Assembly: GCA_034409055.1 (NCBI GenBank)
Contig: DAOUMU010000011.1
Span: 1 to 30,535, forward strand
DNA length: 30,535 nt
Origin: DAOUMU01 sp034409055
GTDB lineage: Bacteria; Chloroflexota; Anaerolineae; 4572-78; J111
Direction: 5' to 3'
Shown: positions 16,004-23,543 of the stretch, in pieces
Layout: each line of letters starts with the position of its first letter
Numbering within the stretch: position 1 is the first letter of the stretch
Program-made: the position numbers and the translations under genes
The notes under the pieces: generated by a model
The model's database searches: none
What the model saw: the letters and a program-made list of their open reading frames with translations, nothing else
What the model was told of the DNA's origin: nothing

Positions 16004-17743
16004 ATGCCGGACTTAGAATATATCCAGAAGTTAACCGCTTTGCTCCAAAGACATGCAGTTTTCACTGCTTTTTCCCCCGAAGAGGTGGCTGAGTTTGCCC
16101 GCCGGGCAAAAATTTCTTTTTATGAGCAAGGCGCTCAAATCATCAAGCAAGACGAAAAAGACGACAAGTTTTTTGTGACCCTCACCGGGCAATTACGGGC
16201 CATTGACGTTAGCCACGACCCGCCCCGTCTCTTAAACTACCTGCCCCCTGGCTCAATTTTTGGTACCCGGGCTATTCTGAGAGACGCAGTTCGGGCCGCA
16301 ACCGTGGAAGTGGTCATTGATGCTCACGTGGCCACTTATACGAAAGAGGACTGGGACTGGCTCGTTACTCGAAATGATCGGGTTATAAACTATTTTCAAA
16401 ATTTGGAACGCGAATTTGATAAGCCCTCCTTGCTGGATTTTCCCGGACGGCAATGGGATGAAGTGGTCGTTACCGCGACCAAGCGCCATATTTTGGCCTT
16501 CCTGGCCACCCTGGTCTGGCCCATTGTCTTTTTAATTGCCCCCGTCGTATTTCTGCTGGCTGCTGAATTACTTGGCGTTACTTTTCTGGCTATCGTTACT
16601 GACAATCTCCCGATAACGATTTTGTTCACCGTCCCCTTCGTTATCCTCTCGGCTGCGTTAACGATTTATAACTACCTGGATTGGCGCAACGATGATTTTA
16701 TCGTCACCACCAAGCGAGTCATCCACATCGAGCGCGTCCTGTTTTACGGTGAACAAAGAGACGAAGCTCCTTTGACTCGTATTCAAGATGTCACCGCTAT
16801 ATCCTACGACTTTCTCGAGCGATTTTTTGACTTTCATGATTTGGAAATTAAAACGGCCGGGGCTGGCATTCTCAGGATTGATGGGGTACCGATGGCCAGC
16901 GAGATACGTAATATTATCTTTCATGAACGAGACCTGGCCCTGGCCCGCGTCGGTGCAGCCGATCTGGGAGCCATTCGTCAAATGATCGCCCGCCACCTGG
17001 GCTGGGAAAAGGCCCTGGAAAAGCCCGTTTTAGCCGTGGCCGAAGCAGAGGGAACGATTGTTACCGAGACCAAAACCCGTCGTTTACCCTGGCTGCTTCA
17101 TTATCTGTGGCCCAGGGTAAAAGAAGTAACCGAAGAGGAGAACGAGACGGTCATTGTCTGGCGTAAACATTATTACGTGCTTCTGGCTGCCATCTTTTTA
17201 CCGCTGCTGCTTTTTCTAATCTCTCTCTATGCTTTACTTGCTTCGTATTTTGGCCTGTATCCTTTTAGAGACCCGGCTGGGGTCATGATTCAGATCATAC
17301 TTGGCTTAATTACCCTGGTCAGCATCGTGTGGTACTTATGGCGGTACGACAGTTGGCGCAAAGATTTCTACATGGTCACTCCCCGGCGTATTGTCGACGT
17401 GGAAGGGACCCCTTTCCGCTTGCGGGGTGAGCAACGACGCGAGGGTACTTTTGATACGATTCAGAACATTACCTACGATATCCCAAACTTTTTCAGCAAA
17501 CTACTGAACCTGGGCAACGTGGTCATTGAAACGGCCGGAACCGAGCGTACCTTCACCTTTGAAAAAGTTTTCAATCCCAGTGCTGTTCAGGAAGAGATTT
17601 TTAATCGTATGGCCCTCTTTCAGCAGCGGCAAAGAGAAAAAATCCGGGATGCAACCACCGACCGGCTGGTCGAAGTAATCAGAGAGTACCATTACTTATT
17701 TGAGAAGACCTCTCCTCTACCTGGCAAACAGCAACAACAGTAA
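16004..17743 (+). CDS. Cyclic nucleotide-binding domain protein with two membrane/PH-like modules
   Basis: The 579-residue protein starts with a cNMP-binding-type beta roll (about residues 8-130: IIKQDEKDDKFFVTLTGQLRA, LPPGSIFGTRAI). Two copies of one module follow: a pair of membrane helices (165-222) and a bacterial PH-like domain (225-305, DFIVTTKRVIHIER), then another pair (385-447) and a second PH-like domain (448-535, DFYMVTPRRIVDVEG). Each PH-like copy has the LTRIQDVT/FDTIQNIT strand and a later EIKTAG/VIETAG strand, showing internal duplication. The C-terminus is charged and Gln-rich. The phosphate-cassette arginine of true cAMP binders is not clear (GTRAILRDAVRAATVEV), so the ligand is unknown. 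Role is probably membrane signalling or envelope stress. GTG at 16001 is an alternative start just before the chosen ATG. Confidence 0.8.
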   Translation: MPDLEYIQKLTALLQRHAVFTAFSPEEVAEFARRAKISFYEQGAQIIKQDEKDDKFFVTLTGQLRAIDVSHDPPRLLNYLPPGSIFGTRAILRDAVRAATVEVVIDAHVATYTKEDWDWLVTRNDRVINYFQNLEREFDKPSLLDFPGRQWDEVVVTATKRHILAFLATLVWPIVFLIAPVVFLLAAELLGVTFLAIVTDNLPITILFTVPFVILSAALTIYNYLDWRNDDFIVTTKRVIHIERVLFYGEQRDEAPLTRIQDVTAISYDFLERFFDFHDLEIKTAGAGILRIDGVPMASEIRNIIFHERDLALARVGAADLGAIRQMIARHLGWEKALEKPVLAVAEAEGTIVTETKTRRLPWLLHYLWPRVKEVTEEENETVIVWRKHYYVLLAAIFLPLLLFLISLYALLASYFGLYPFRDPAGVMIQIILGLITLVSIVWYLWRYDSWRKDFYMVTPRRIVDVEGTPFRLRGEQRREGTFDTIQNITYDIPNFFSKLLNLGNVVIETAGTERTFTFEKVFNPSAVQEEIFNRMALFQQRQREKIRDATTDRLVEVIREYHYLFEKTSPLPGKQQQQ

Positions 17744-17809
17744 CCCCCTCGGATCAACCGGAAACATTCACCAAAGCCTTTGAATTGGGTGCATCTCATC
17801 TCGGCTGTA

Positions 17810-17830
17810 GGGCAAGTTGCAAACTTGCCC
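17810..17830. repeat. Short palindrome, GGGCAAGTT type
   Basis: GGGCAAGTT and AACTTGCCC form a nine-base perfect stem with a three-base loop (GCA). It belongs to a group of small hairpins also seen at 25359 and 27404. Confidence 0.7.
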
Positions 17831-17843
17831 CTGGAACAAGTTT

Positions 17844-18010
17844 GCCTATCCGTAACTGCCTACCCTCATGTCATTCCGAGGAGCGCAGCGACGAGGAATC
17901 TCCGAAACTCTGGCCCAAAAGAGGTCTACCCTGTGCCCCTTGGGTATTTACCAAAACCTCGGGGATTCTTCACCTGTTCAGAATGACATAGTAGGTAGTT
18001 ACGCCTATCC
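17844..18010. mobile_element. Family-1 short mobile element, copy B, with 8-bp target duplication
   Basis: The element is 17852-18002 (151 bp), from GTAACTGCCTACCC to GTAGGTAGTTAC, flanked by perfect GCCTATCC repeats at 17844-17851 and 18003-18010. It holds one 17-bp unit in inverted orientation (TGCCCCTTGGGTATTTA). Open frames across it translate to MSFRGAQRRGIS-type sequence and are not genes. Confidence 0.92.
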
Positions 18011-18021
18011 AACATCAAAAG

Positions 18022-18055
18022 AGGGACGGTCGGTTATACCTGAACGTCCCTTTCA
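18022..18055. terminator. Possible terminator between convergent genes
   Basis: AGGGACG (18022-18028) pairs with CGTCCCT (18045-18051), with a 16-base loop and a short run of T in TTTCAATTT. It lies between the ends of the cNMP-binding gene and the metallophosphoesterase gene. The loop is longer than usual, so the call is tentative. Confidence 0.4.
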
Positions 18056-18089
18056 ATTTCCCCCAAAATAAATTGGATATTCTCGTTAG

Positions 18090-18830
18090 TTACCAGCCAA
18101 AAGCCAGTCGATTCCAGAGACGGGCCGGAAAATCCTGCTCTTTCATCTTTTCCTGAGTGACACTGACCGGATAAGAAACGCGCCGATGCTCAAAGGATCT
18201 CGTCTCTACATCCAAAATACCGTAGGCAGATCTGGCATCGCCGTCACGCGGTTGTCCCACACTACCGGGGTTGACGATTAAACGTTGCTCACCAAGCGGC
18301 ATGGGGCCGTTATTAAAGTCGGGCACAATGGCTTCGCAAGTGGCATTAGGTTCGATCGCTTCCATGAAGATAATCGGACTGTGGGTATGACCGACAAAAC
18401 AGTAGGTGGTGTTGAACTGCTTGAAATTGGGTTGGGCCACCGCAGGGTACAGAATATACTCCCAAATTGGGTGGCGGGGACTGCCGTGCACCAGAGTATA
18501 AATCTCTTCTTCTACCAGGGCAATTGGCAGATTATCAAGGTAATCACGCACCTGGTTGGTTAATTGTTCTCTGGTCCATAAAGAGGCAAAGCGGGCATCG
18601 GGATTAAAATCATCCACGTCCAGTTTTCCCAAAACAGCCCAATCATGGTTGCCGGCAATACATAAGTGATCCAGGGTTAGAAGTAACTCAACACACTCAT
18701 TGGGGTCAGGGCCGTAACCGACCATGTCGCCCAGACACCAAACCTTATCGTACAGCCCCTTGGCATCTTCCAAAACCGCCTCAAAGGCCGCCAAGTTGGC
18801 GTGTACATCTGAAATGAGGAGATAACGCAT
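18090..18830 (-). CDS. Calcineurin-like metallophosphoesterase
   Basis: The 246-residue protein has all motifs of the two-metal phosphoesterase superfamily in order: DVH (D8, H10), GDMVGYGPDP (D35), GNHD (N61, H62), LVHGSPRHP and GHTHSP, with NPGSVGQPRD near the end. This set and length match the YfcE/MJ0936-type subgroup of cytosolic phosphodiesterases related to ApaH-like and PrpE phosphatases; the natural substrate is not known. No signal peptide is present. AGAGG precedes the ATG by about five bases. It stands alone, divergent from tsaE. Confidence 0.92.
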   Translation of the reverse strand: MRYLLISDVHANLAAFEAVLEDAKGLYDKVWCLGDMVGYGPDPNECVELLLTLDHLCIAGNHDWAVLGKLDVDDFNPDARFASLWTREQLTNQVRDYLDNLPIALVEEEIYTLVHGSPRHPIWEYILYPAVAQPNFKQFNTTYCFVGHTHSPIIFMEAIEPNATCEAIVPDFNNGPMPLGEQRLIVNPGSVGQPRDGDARSAYGILDVETRSFEHRRVSYPVSVTQEKMKEQDFPARLWNRLAFGW

Positions 18831-19014
18831 ACAAACCTCTTGTTAACTTTAGGCTAGTTTTCACAAAACTCTGTAGCTGGCGCATCTCTATGTGTCAGCG
18901 GGGTATGGGAATACACCCGCCTATGTTTCGGACCCAGTACTAAGCTAACTATGCCTTTAGATATCTTTGATATAATACCATATATGTTACGGTTTATACA
19001 ATTTTGCCTGCTCT

Positions 19015-19043
19015 TTGTCCCTGGCTCATTATGAGAGTATAAT
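19015..19043 (+). promoter_or_regulatory. Sigma-70 promoter of the tsaE operon
   Basis: TTGTCC (19015-19020) and TATAAT (19038-19043) are 17 bp apart, close to the ideal. Transcription would start near 19050, which rules out in-frame start codons at 19015 and 19042 and supports GTG at 19066. Confidence 0.7.
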
Positions 19044-19065
19044 GCCCAGCAAAGGAGCAAAAAGC

Positions 19066-19560
19066 GTGTCGCCAGTTTTTGGGCAAAATATTCTGGACTT
19101 CATCAGCCATAGCGAAGCGCAAACCCGGCGGCTGGGAGCACGCCTGGCCCCCCTCCTACAACCCGGTGATGTCGTAGCCCTGGTGGGCGATTTAGGTAGC
19201 GGTAAAACCCGCTGGATTCAGGGTATATGCCAGGGACTGGGTGTGATCGATCCGGTAATTTCGCCTACTTTTACCCTGATTAACGAATATCAAGGAGCAT
19301 GGCCTATTTATCATATAGACCTGTACCGCATCACCAACGCTGCCGAAACAGTTACCTTTGGCCTGGAAGATTATCTGTACGGTTCCGGCATTTCGCTTAT
19401 CGAGTGGGCCGACCGGGCCAAAGATTTTCTGCCCACGGACTATTTAAGCGTGGAGCTGTATTATCTGGAAGAAACAAAACGCCGGGTCGTTTTGCATCCC
19501 TATGGTCAACGATTTATTAATTTACTGAAGGCGTTTAAAGAAACTACTTTTGCTCAATAA
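19066..19560 (+). CDS. tsaE: tRNA threonylcarbamoyladenosine biosynthesis ATPase TsaE
   Basis: TsaE is the ATPase that drives turnover of the TsaB-TsaD complex in making t6A at position 37 of ANN-decoding tRNAs. The Walker A motif GDLGSGKT lies at residues 41-48 of the 164-residue product, followed by the family segments ISPTFTLINEY, YHIDLYRI and LIEWADRA. Although the frame is open to a TTG at 19015, a GTG at 19066 has AAGGAG eight bases upstream and lies downstream of the promoter, so I start there. tsaB and rimI follow on the same strand, the usual order. TsaD is not in the window. Confidence 0.93.
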   Translation: MSPVFGQNILDFISHSEAQTRRLGARLAPLLQPGDVVALVGDLGSGKTRWIQGICQGLGVIDPVISPTFTLINEYQGAWPIYHIDLYRITNAAETVTFGLEDYLYGSGISLIEWADRAKDFLPTDYLSVELYYLEETKRRVVLHPYGQRFINLLKAFKETTFAQ

Positions 19561-19580
19561 CACTTAACAAAATGATAACC

Positions 19581-19597
19581 GATTCTGCACCAGAATC
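19581..19597 (+). other. Small hairpin between tsaE and tsaB
   Basis: GATTCTG and CAGAATC form a seven-base stem with a CAC loop. It is not followed by a T run, so it is not a classical terminator; it could affect processing or stability of the shared transcript. Confidence 0.4.
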
Positions 19598-19630
19598 CAA
19601 ATGTTAAGAAGGATAAAAAGAAACGAGCGA

Positions 19631-19675
19631 ATGAGCAAACCGATTGCCATTCGTCAACCCAATGTTTTGAGATGA
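19631..19675 (+). CDS. Possible 14-residue upstream ORF coupled to tsaB
   Basis: ATG at 19631 opens a frame encoding MSKPIAIRQPNVLR, whose TGA overlaps the tsaB ATG by four bases (ATGA). tsaB has no clear ribosome site of its own, so translation could be handed over from this short frame. AAGGA at 19609-19613 is 17 bases upstream, too far for an ideal ribosome site. Confidence 0.3.
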   Translation: MSKPIAIRQPNVLR

Positions 19676-20328
19676 TACTGGCTATAGATACCGCCACTCA
19701 ATATGCCGGCCTGGCTCTTTTCGGCCAGACTGGCATTTATGCCGAAGAAGCCTGGTACGCAGGCCGGAATCACACCATCGAATTAATACCCCGGATTGTG
19801 CGCATGCTGAAATTGGCCAACTTAAAGGTGGCTGATTTAACCGCCCTGGCTGTTTCACTGGGGCCTGGCTCGTTTACCGGTCTGCGCATTGGCCTGGCTG
19901 CGGCCAAAGGCATGGCCCTGCCCCATAAACTGCCGCTGGTTGGCGTCCCCACCCTGGCAGTGGTGGCCTATCCTTTCCGAGCCAGGGGCTGGCCGGTTTG
20001 GGCGATTGCTCAGGCCGGACGGGGGCGCATTCTGGCTGCTTGCTACGCTCAAATTGATGACCAATGGCAGCCGGTTAATGAGCCACATTTAACTAACTTT
20101 GAAACCCTGGCCGCTCAAATTAAAGAGACCGTCCTCTGCACCGGCGAAATCGATGAGGCCGGCGCTCAGATTTTGCAACAAAGCTCCGGCCAAAAAGCGC
20201 GCCTCGTTTCGCCCGCGGCCCGGTTGCGGCGGGCCGGCTATCTGGCTGAGATTGCGGCGGCTCGCCTGGAAGCCGGTGACCTGGACGATCCCAACACGCT
20301 GGCTCCTATCTATCTTTCATCGCTGTGA
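19672..20328 (+). CDS. tsaB: tRNA threonylcarbamoyladenosine biosynthesis protein TsaB
   Basis: TsaB is the non-catalytic partner of TsaD, of the ASKHA fold. The 218-residue product has the expected MILAIDTATQYAGLAL start, a NHTIELIPRI segment and the conserved SLGPGSFTGLRIGLAAAKGM motif at about residues 62-81. Its length is normal. It lies 111 bp after tsaE and 10 bp before rimI. The ATG overlaps the end of a 14-residue upstream frame. Confidence 0.95.
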   Translation: MILAIDTATQYAGLALFGQTGIYAEEAWYAGRNHTIELIPRIVRMLKLANLKVADLTALAVSLGPGSFTGLRIGLAAAKGMALPHKLPLVGVPTLAVVAYPFRARGWPVWAIAQAGRGRILAACYAQIDDQWQPVNEPHLTNFETLAAQIKETVLCTGEIDEAGAQILQQSSGQKARLVSPAARLRRAGYLAEIAAARLEAGDLDDPNTLAPIYLSSL

Positions 20329-20338
20329 GTCATGAGCC

Positions 20339-20932
20339 GTGAGTTATCAGCTTTTACCCTTTCGCATTGAACCGATGAAGCCAGCCGATATTCCCGAGGT
20401 GGTGGCTATTGAGCAAGCCTCCTATTCTATGACCTGGCCTCGGAAAGCCTACGATTATGAACTGCAACAAAACGACCTGGCTTACTACTTTGTTCTGCGT
20501 ATCGCTCCCCCTCAATTAGACGGTTTAGCCACCGAGCCTGCGGCGTCGATTATCGGCCTGGGTGGATTTTGGCTGATGGGAGATGCCGCCCATATCACCA
20601 CGATTGCCATCCATCCTCACTGGCGTCGCTTAGGATTGGGCGAGTGGATGCTAATCACCCTGCTGGACCAAGGACAGGTCCTGGGGGCACAGGTGGTCAC
20701 CCTGGAAGTCCGTCCCTCCAATCAGGCCGCCTTATTGCTTTACCAAAAATATAACTTCAAACAAGTCGGACGTCGCCCGCGCTATTACAGCGATAATGGC
20801 GAAGATGCCCTTATTTTAACCACCCCCCCCCTGGCCTCGCCCGATTATCAGGCGATGCTTAGCCAACGCAAGTCTACGCTTTACCAACGATTGGCTAAAT
20901 TTGATATGGACAAAATAGGGCAAATCAATTAA
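20339..20932 (+). CDS. rimI: Ribosomal protein S18-alanine N-acetyltransferase (RimI-like)
   Basis: The 197-residue product is a GNAT-fold acetyltransferase. Features are an N-terminal EPMKPADIPEVVAIEQASY helix, the strand before the acetyl-CoA loop (ITTIAIHPHWRRLGLGEWML, with the R-R-x-G-x-G pyrophosphate loop), VTLEVRPSNQAALLLYQKY and FKQVGRRPRYY, all typical of RimI. It is longer than usual by about 40 C-terminal residues. The start GTG lies 10 bp after tsaB; an internal ATG at residue 13 is an alternative. Its place after tsaB is common across bacteria and supports the name. Confidence 0.88.
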   Translation: MSYQLLPFRIEPMKPADIPEVVAIEQASYSMTWPRKAYDYELQQNDLAYYFVLRIAPPQLDGLATEPAASIIGLGGFWLMGDAAHITTIAIHPHWRRLGLGEWMLITLLDQGQVLGAQVVTLEVRPSNQAALLLYQKYNFKQVGRRPRYYSDNGEDALILTTPPLASPDYQAMLSQRKSTLYQRLAKFDMDKIGQIN

Positions 20933-20975
20933 GTAAAACGTAATGAACTTTCTTTGTAAAATCATTACGTTTTAC
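20933..20975. repeat. 14-bp perfect inverted repeat after rimI
   Basis: GTAAAACGTAATGA (20933-20946) pairs with TCATTACGTTTTAC (20962-20975) across a 15-base loop. It continues into an ACGTTTTACGTTTCACG tract. A similar tract is found at 23350-23396. It may help stop transcription after rimI. Confidence 0.65.
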
Positions 20976-21003
20976 GTTTTACGTTTCACGAGTTGGCTAG
21001 CAA

Positions 21004-21063
21004 CATCAAACGGAATTTACTTTTTACCCCGCTGGCAAGCCAAATTCTGTTTGATGAATTTTT
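21004..21063 (+). terminator. Strong hairpin with T run upstream of the UDG gene
   Basis: CATCAAACGGAATTT (21004-21018) pairs with AAATTCTGTTTGATG (21042-21056) with only a G-T wobble, and AATTTTT follows at once. It fits an intrinsic terminator for the tsaE-tsaB-rimI transcript, or an attenuator in the leader of the next operon, whose start codon is 18 bp further on. Confidence 0.6.
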
Positions 21064-21081
21064 GAGGAGAGCAGCACAGTT

Positions 21082-21939
21082 ATGTCGAATGAATTTGTTG
21101 AATTTCAAAACCAGGTTAAAGCGCTGAAAGCTCGCCGGGCCAAGGGCGAAATCAGCGAGGCCGAGCAAGAGGCCATCCTGCGCCAGATGAAACTGAAGGA
21201 CGAAACGTGGGGCGATACCTGGATGCTCAGCCCCACAGGGGAGTGGTTTCGTAAAGCCAAAGGCAGCGACAGATGGATTCGTGATTATCCGGTAGCCCTG
21301 ATAGACCCGGCCACTCTGCCATCTATCCCTCAAATGAACCTGCCCCAGATTGCCAGGGCCGTGCATGACTGTACCCGGTGCCCCTTGCATCAGGGGCGCA
21401 GCCGGGCCGTGCCCGGTGAAGGCAATCCTGAGGCCGATATCATGCTCATTGGCGAAGGGCCCGGCTTCCACGAGGATAAGCAGGCCCGTCCTTTTGTCGG
21501 GGCTTCGGGCAAATTTCTGGACCAGTTGCTGGGCAACATCGGTTATAAACGGGAGGACGTTTTCATTGCCAATGTGATCAAATGCCGCCCGCCCAGCAAC
21601 CGGGACCCCCAGCCGGATGAATTGGCCGCCTGTAAAGAGTATCTCGACCGGCAAATTGAACTGGTGGACCCCAAGGTCATTGTCACCCTGGGCCGCTACT
21701 CTATGTATCGCTATTTTCCCGGGGTCTCCATTACCAAAATCCACGGCCAGCCGAAGCGCGTCGGCAACCGCCTCATCGTGCCTATGTTCCACCCGGCCGC
21801 AGCCCTCCACCAACCCAAATGGCGACCCCTGATCACCGAAGATTTTAAAAAGCTGCCTCAATTCATCGCCGAAGCAGCCGCTTTTAGCCAGCCCAAAGGT
21901 GTTGATCCCGACAACGCGGAACAGTTGAGTCTGTTTTAA
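21082..21939 (+). CDS. Type-4 (iron-sulfur) uracil-DNA glycosylase with extra N-terminal domain
   Basis: Residues 85-285 are a family-4 uracil-DNA glycosylase, which removes uracil produced by cytosine deamination. Four cysteines for a [4Fe-4S] cluster are seen: C97 and C100 (DCTRCPL), C168 (NVIKCRPP) and C184 (LAACKEY). The motif GEGPGFHED (124-132) and the FHPAA motif with H237 line the active site. The usual protein is about 200 residues; this one has 80 more at the N-terminus, comprising a short helical hairpin (VKALKARRAKGEISEAEQ) and a Trp-rich stretch (WMLSPTGEWFRKAKGSDRWI). Such a pair resembles a small domain seen in other Chloroflexota proteins, function unknown. The gene leads an operon with the next two genes (gaps of 5 bp and a 4-bp overlap). 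Confidence 0.93.
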   Translation: MSNEFVEFQNQVKALKARRAKGEISEAEQEAILRQMKLKDETWGDTWMLSPTGEWFRKAKGSDRWIRDYPVALIDPATLPSIPQMNLPQIARAVHDCTRCPLHQGRSRAVPGEGNPEADIMLIGEGPGFHEDKQARPFVGASGKFLDQLLGNIGYKREDVFIANVIKCRPPSNRDPQPDELAACKEYLDRQIELVDPKVIVTLGRYSMYRYFPGVSITKIHGQPKRVGNRLIVPMFHPAAALHQPKWRPLITEDFKKLPQFIAEAAAFSQPKGVDPDNAEQLSLF

Positions 21940-21944
21940 GCCGT

Positions 21945-22535
21945 ATGCATATCATCGATCTTTGTCCTGATAACGAGCAAGCTATTAAGCAAGCGGCGGC
22001 CTTATTGGTTGAGGGTTTTAAAGAGCATTGGCCGGATGCCTGGCCTGATCTGGCAGCAGGGCTGTCAGAAGTGCAAGCCTCATTCGGCCCGGATCGCCTC
22101 AGCCGGGTAGCTGTGGACGACAACGGCACAGTCCTGGGCTGGATCGGTGGTATTAAGCAATACGATGGACACGTTTGGGAGCTTCATCCGTTGGTGGTCA
22201 GGCCGGACTGTCAGAGGCAGGGTCTGGGCCGAGCCCTGGTGACCGATCTGGAAGCCCAAGTGCGGATTCGAGGCGGTCTAACCCTGTGGGTGGGCACCGA
22301 CGATGAAGACAATATGACCTCGCTGTCCGGGATGAATCTATACCCCAACGTTTTGGACCACCTGGCCAACATCCGCAATCTGCGCGGCCACCCCTACGAA
22401 TTTTATCAGAAGCTCGGTTTCACCCTCGTCGGCGTCATGCCGGATGCCAACGGTCCTGGCAAGCCGGATATTTATATGGCCAAATCGGTGGTGAGCAGAG
22501 AATATTGGGTACCTTACATAGGAGTTACAAGATGA
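21945..22535 (+). CDS. GNAT acetyltransferase, aminoglycoside 6'-N-acetyltransferase-like
   Basis: The 196-residue protein is a GNAT-fold enzyme with the acetyl-CoA loop RPDCQRQGLGRAL (Q-x-x-G-x-G/A) at about residues 85-97. Segments LLVEGFKEHWPDAW, WELHPLVVRP, LWVGTDDEDNMTSLSG and FYQKLGFTLVGVMPDANG match proteins usually annotated as AAC(6')-type aminoglycoside acetyltransferases. In environmental bacteria such proteins may have other amine substrates, so resistance should not be assumed. It starts five bases after the UDG stop without its own ribosome site. Its TGA overlaps the ATG of the exporter gene. Confidence 0.75.
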   Translation: MHIIDLCPDNEQAIKQAAALLVEGFKEHWPDAWPDLAAGLSEVQASFGPDRLSRVAVDDNGTVLGWIGGIKQYDGHVWELHPLVVRPDCQRQGLGRALVTDLEAQVRIRGGLTLWVGTDDEDNMTSLSGMNLYPNVLDHLANIRNLRGHPYEFYQKLGFTLVGVMPDANGPGKPDIYMAKSVVSREYWVPYIGVTR

Positions 22536-23161
22536 TCGATCCGACAAACTTTTCTCTTTTTTTGGCAGCCTCCTGGGCTCTCATCATCGCCCCTGGCCCG
22601 GATATGCTGTATGTGATCACCCGGGGAATGTCCCAGGGACGCAAAGCCGGGCTACTCTCCGCCCTCGGCGTTACGCTGGGCATTCTGGTGCACACCGTTT
22701 TGGCGGCGTTTGGCCTGGCGGTGCTGTTACAGACATCGGCCCTGGCCTTTCTCGTGGTCAAGTACGTTGGGGCCTTATATCTCATCTATCTCGGTCTTAA
22801 AGCCCTCAAAGATAAGAGCCGTTTTGAACCGCTCAAAGGGCAAACGCAACAGGGGTTCCGTTCGATTTTTTGGCAGGGTGTGCTTTCAAATGTCTTCAAC
22901 CCCAAAGTGGCCCTCTTTTTCCTGGCCTTTCTGCCTCAATTCGTCAATCACCAAAATGGCCATGTCACCCTGCAAATGTTCCTGTTAGGCATCATCTTCG
23001 CCTTTTTTGGCGTTATTTTCCTCAGTGTCGTCGGCTATTTCTCGGGGGGAATTGGCCACTGGCTATCCAGCCAACCCCGCTTCACCGGCCTCCTACGCTG
23101 GCTAACCGGCACTATTTTTATTGGCTTGGGCGTCCGCCTGGCTTTGGCCGAACGTAGATAG
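22532..23161 (+). CDS. LysE/RhtB family amino acid exporter
   Basis: The 209-residue product has five to six hydrophobic segments and the family signature APGPDMLYVITRGMSQGRKAG near the N-terminus, then GALYLIYLGLKALK and NPKVALFFLAFLPQF. Members export amino acids or homoserine lactones; the substrate here is unknown. I start at ATG 22532, which overlaps the previous TGA (ATGA) and has AGGAG eight bases upstream; a TTG nine codons earlier also keeps the frame. A family-1 mobile element begins just after the stop, its target duplication including the last two bases and flanking sequence of the stop region. Confidence 0.92.
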   Translation: MIDPTNFSLFLAASWALIIAPGPDMLYVITRGMSQGRKAGLLSALGVTLGILVHTVLAAFGLAVLLQTSALAFLVVKYVGALYLIYLGLKALKDKSRFEPLKGQTQQGFRSIFWQGVLSNVFNPKVALFFLAFLPQFVNHQNGHVTLQMFLLGIIFAFFGVIFLSVVGYFSGGIGHWLSSQPRFTGLLRWLTGTIFIGLGVRLALAERR

Positions 23162-23341
23162 GGCGTAACTACCTACCATAGTCATTCTGAACAGGTGAAG
23201 AATCCCCAAGGTTTTGGTAAATACCCAAGGGGCACAGGGTAGACCGCTTTTGGGCCAAAGTTTCGGAGATTCCTCGTCGTTTATGCCCTTTGGGTACTGC
23301 GCTCCTCGGAATGACATGAGGGTAGGCAGTTACGATAGGGC
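23157..23341. mobile_element. Family-1 short mobile element, copy C (inverted), at the end of the exporter gene
   Basis: The element is 23165-23333 (169 bp), inverted relative to copies A, B and D, and flanked by perfect GATAGGGC repeats at 23157-23164 and 23334-23341. The left repeat contains the exporter TAG stop (23159-23161), so insertion left the protein intact. It holds two 17-bp units in opposite orientations, near 23219-23235 and 23280-23297. Confidence 0.92.
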
Positions 23342-23543
23342 AGTATTTACATCACGTTTCACGTCATCTGCCCTGTGGGTTTACGTTTTACGTGGTTGGA
23401 TGCTCTATGAAGTTGTCTCACCGAAAGTTACTTTTTCATTATCAGCCTGGTTCTATGATTTAACAAAACTCCAAGAAATTGCCTAATGTCTCCGAATGAG
23501 CCATAATCCAGCCAAGCATCCTGACAATGGAGGAGGTAATACG
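23342..23543. other. Upstream region of the amidohydrolase gene
   Basis: An ACGTTTCACGT ... TTTACGTTTTACG tract at 23350-23392 is interrupted by CATCTGCCCTGTGGGT, which resembles a decayed inverted 17-bp unit. No convincing promoter was found; the strong GGAGGAGG ribosome site at 23529-23536 sets the start of the next gene. Confidence 0.4.

Noticed and set aside
17780..18071. Three overlapping plus-strand frames of 67-68 codons
   Set aside because: They lie across the family-1 element copy B and translate its repeat sequence (MSFRGAQRRGIS-like); similar frames appear in copy C. There are no ribosome sites and the reading follows the repeat.
18854..19060. 68-codon minus-strand frame between the phosphoesterase gene and tsaE
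   Set aside because: It covers the tsaE promoter on the opposite strand, has no ribosome site and resembles no protein.
19015..19065. Upstream starts of tsaE at TTG 19015 and ATG 19042
   Set aside because: The -35 and -10 hexamers overlap these codons, and the GTG at 19066 has AAGGAG at the right distance.
23102..23486. Frames on both strands around 23102-23317 and 23214-23486
   Set aside because: They run through the family-1 element copy C and the end of the exporter gene, and match other copies of the repeat.
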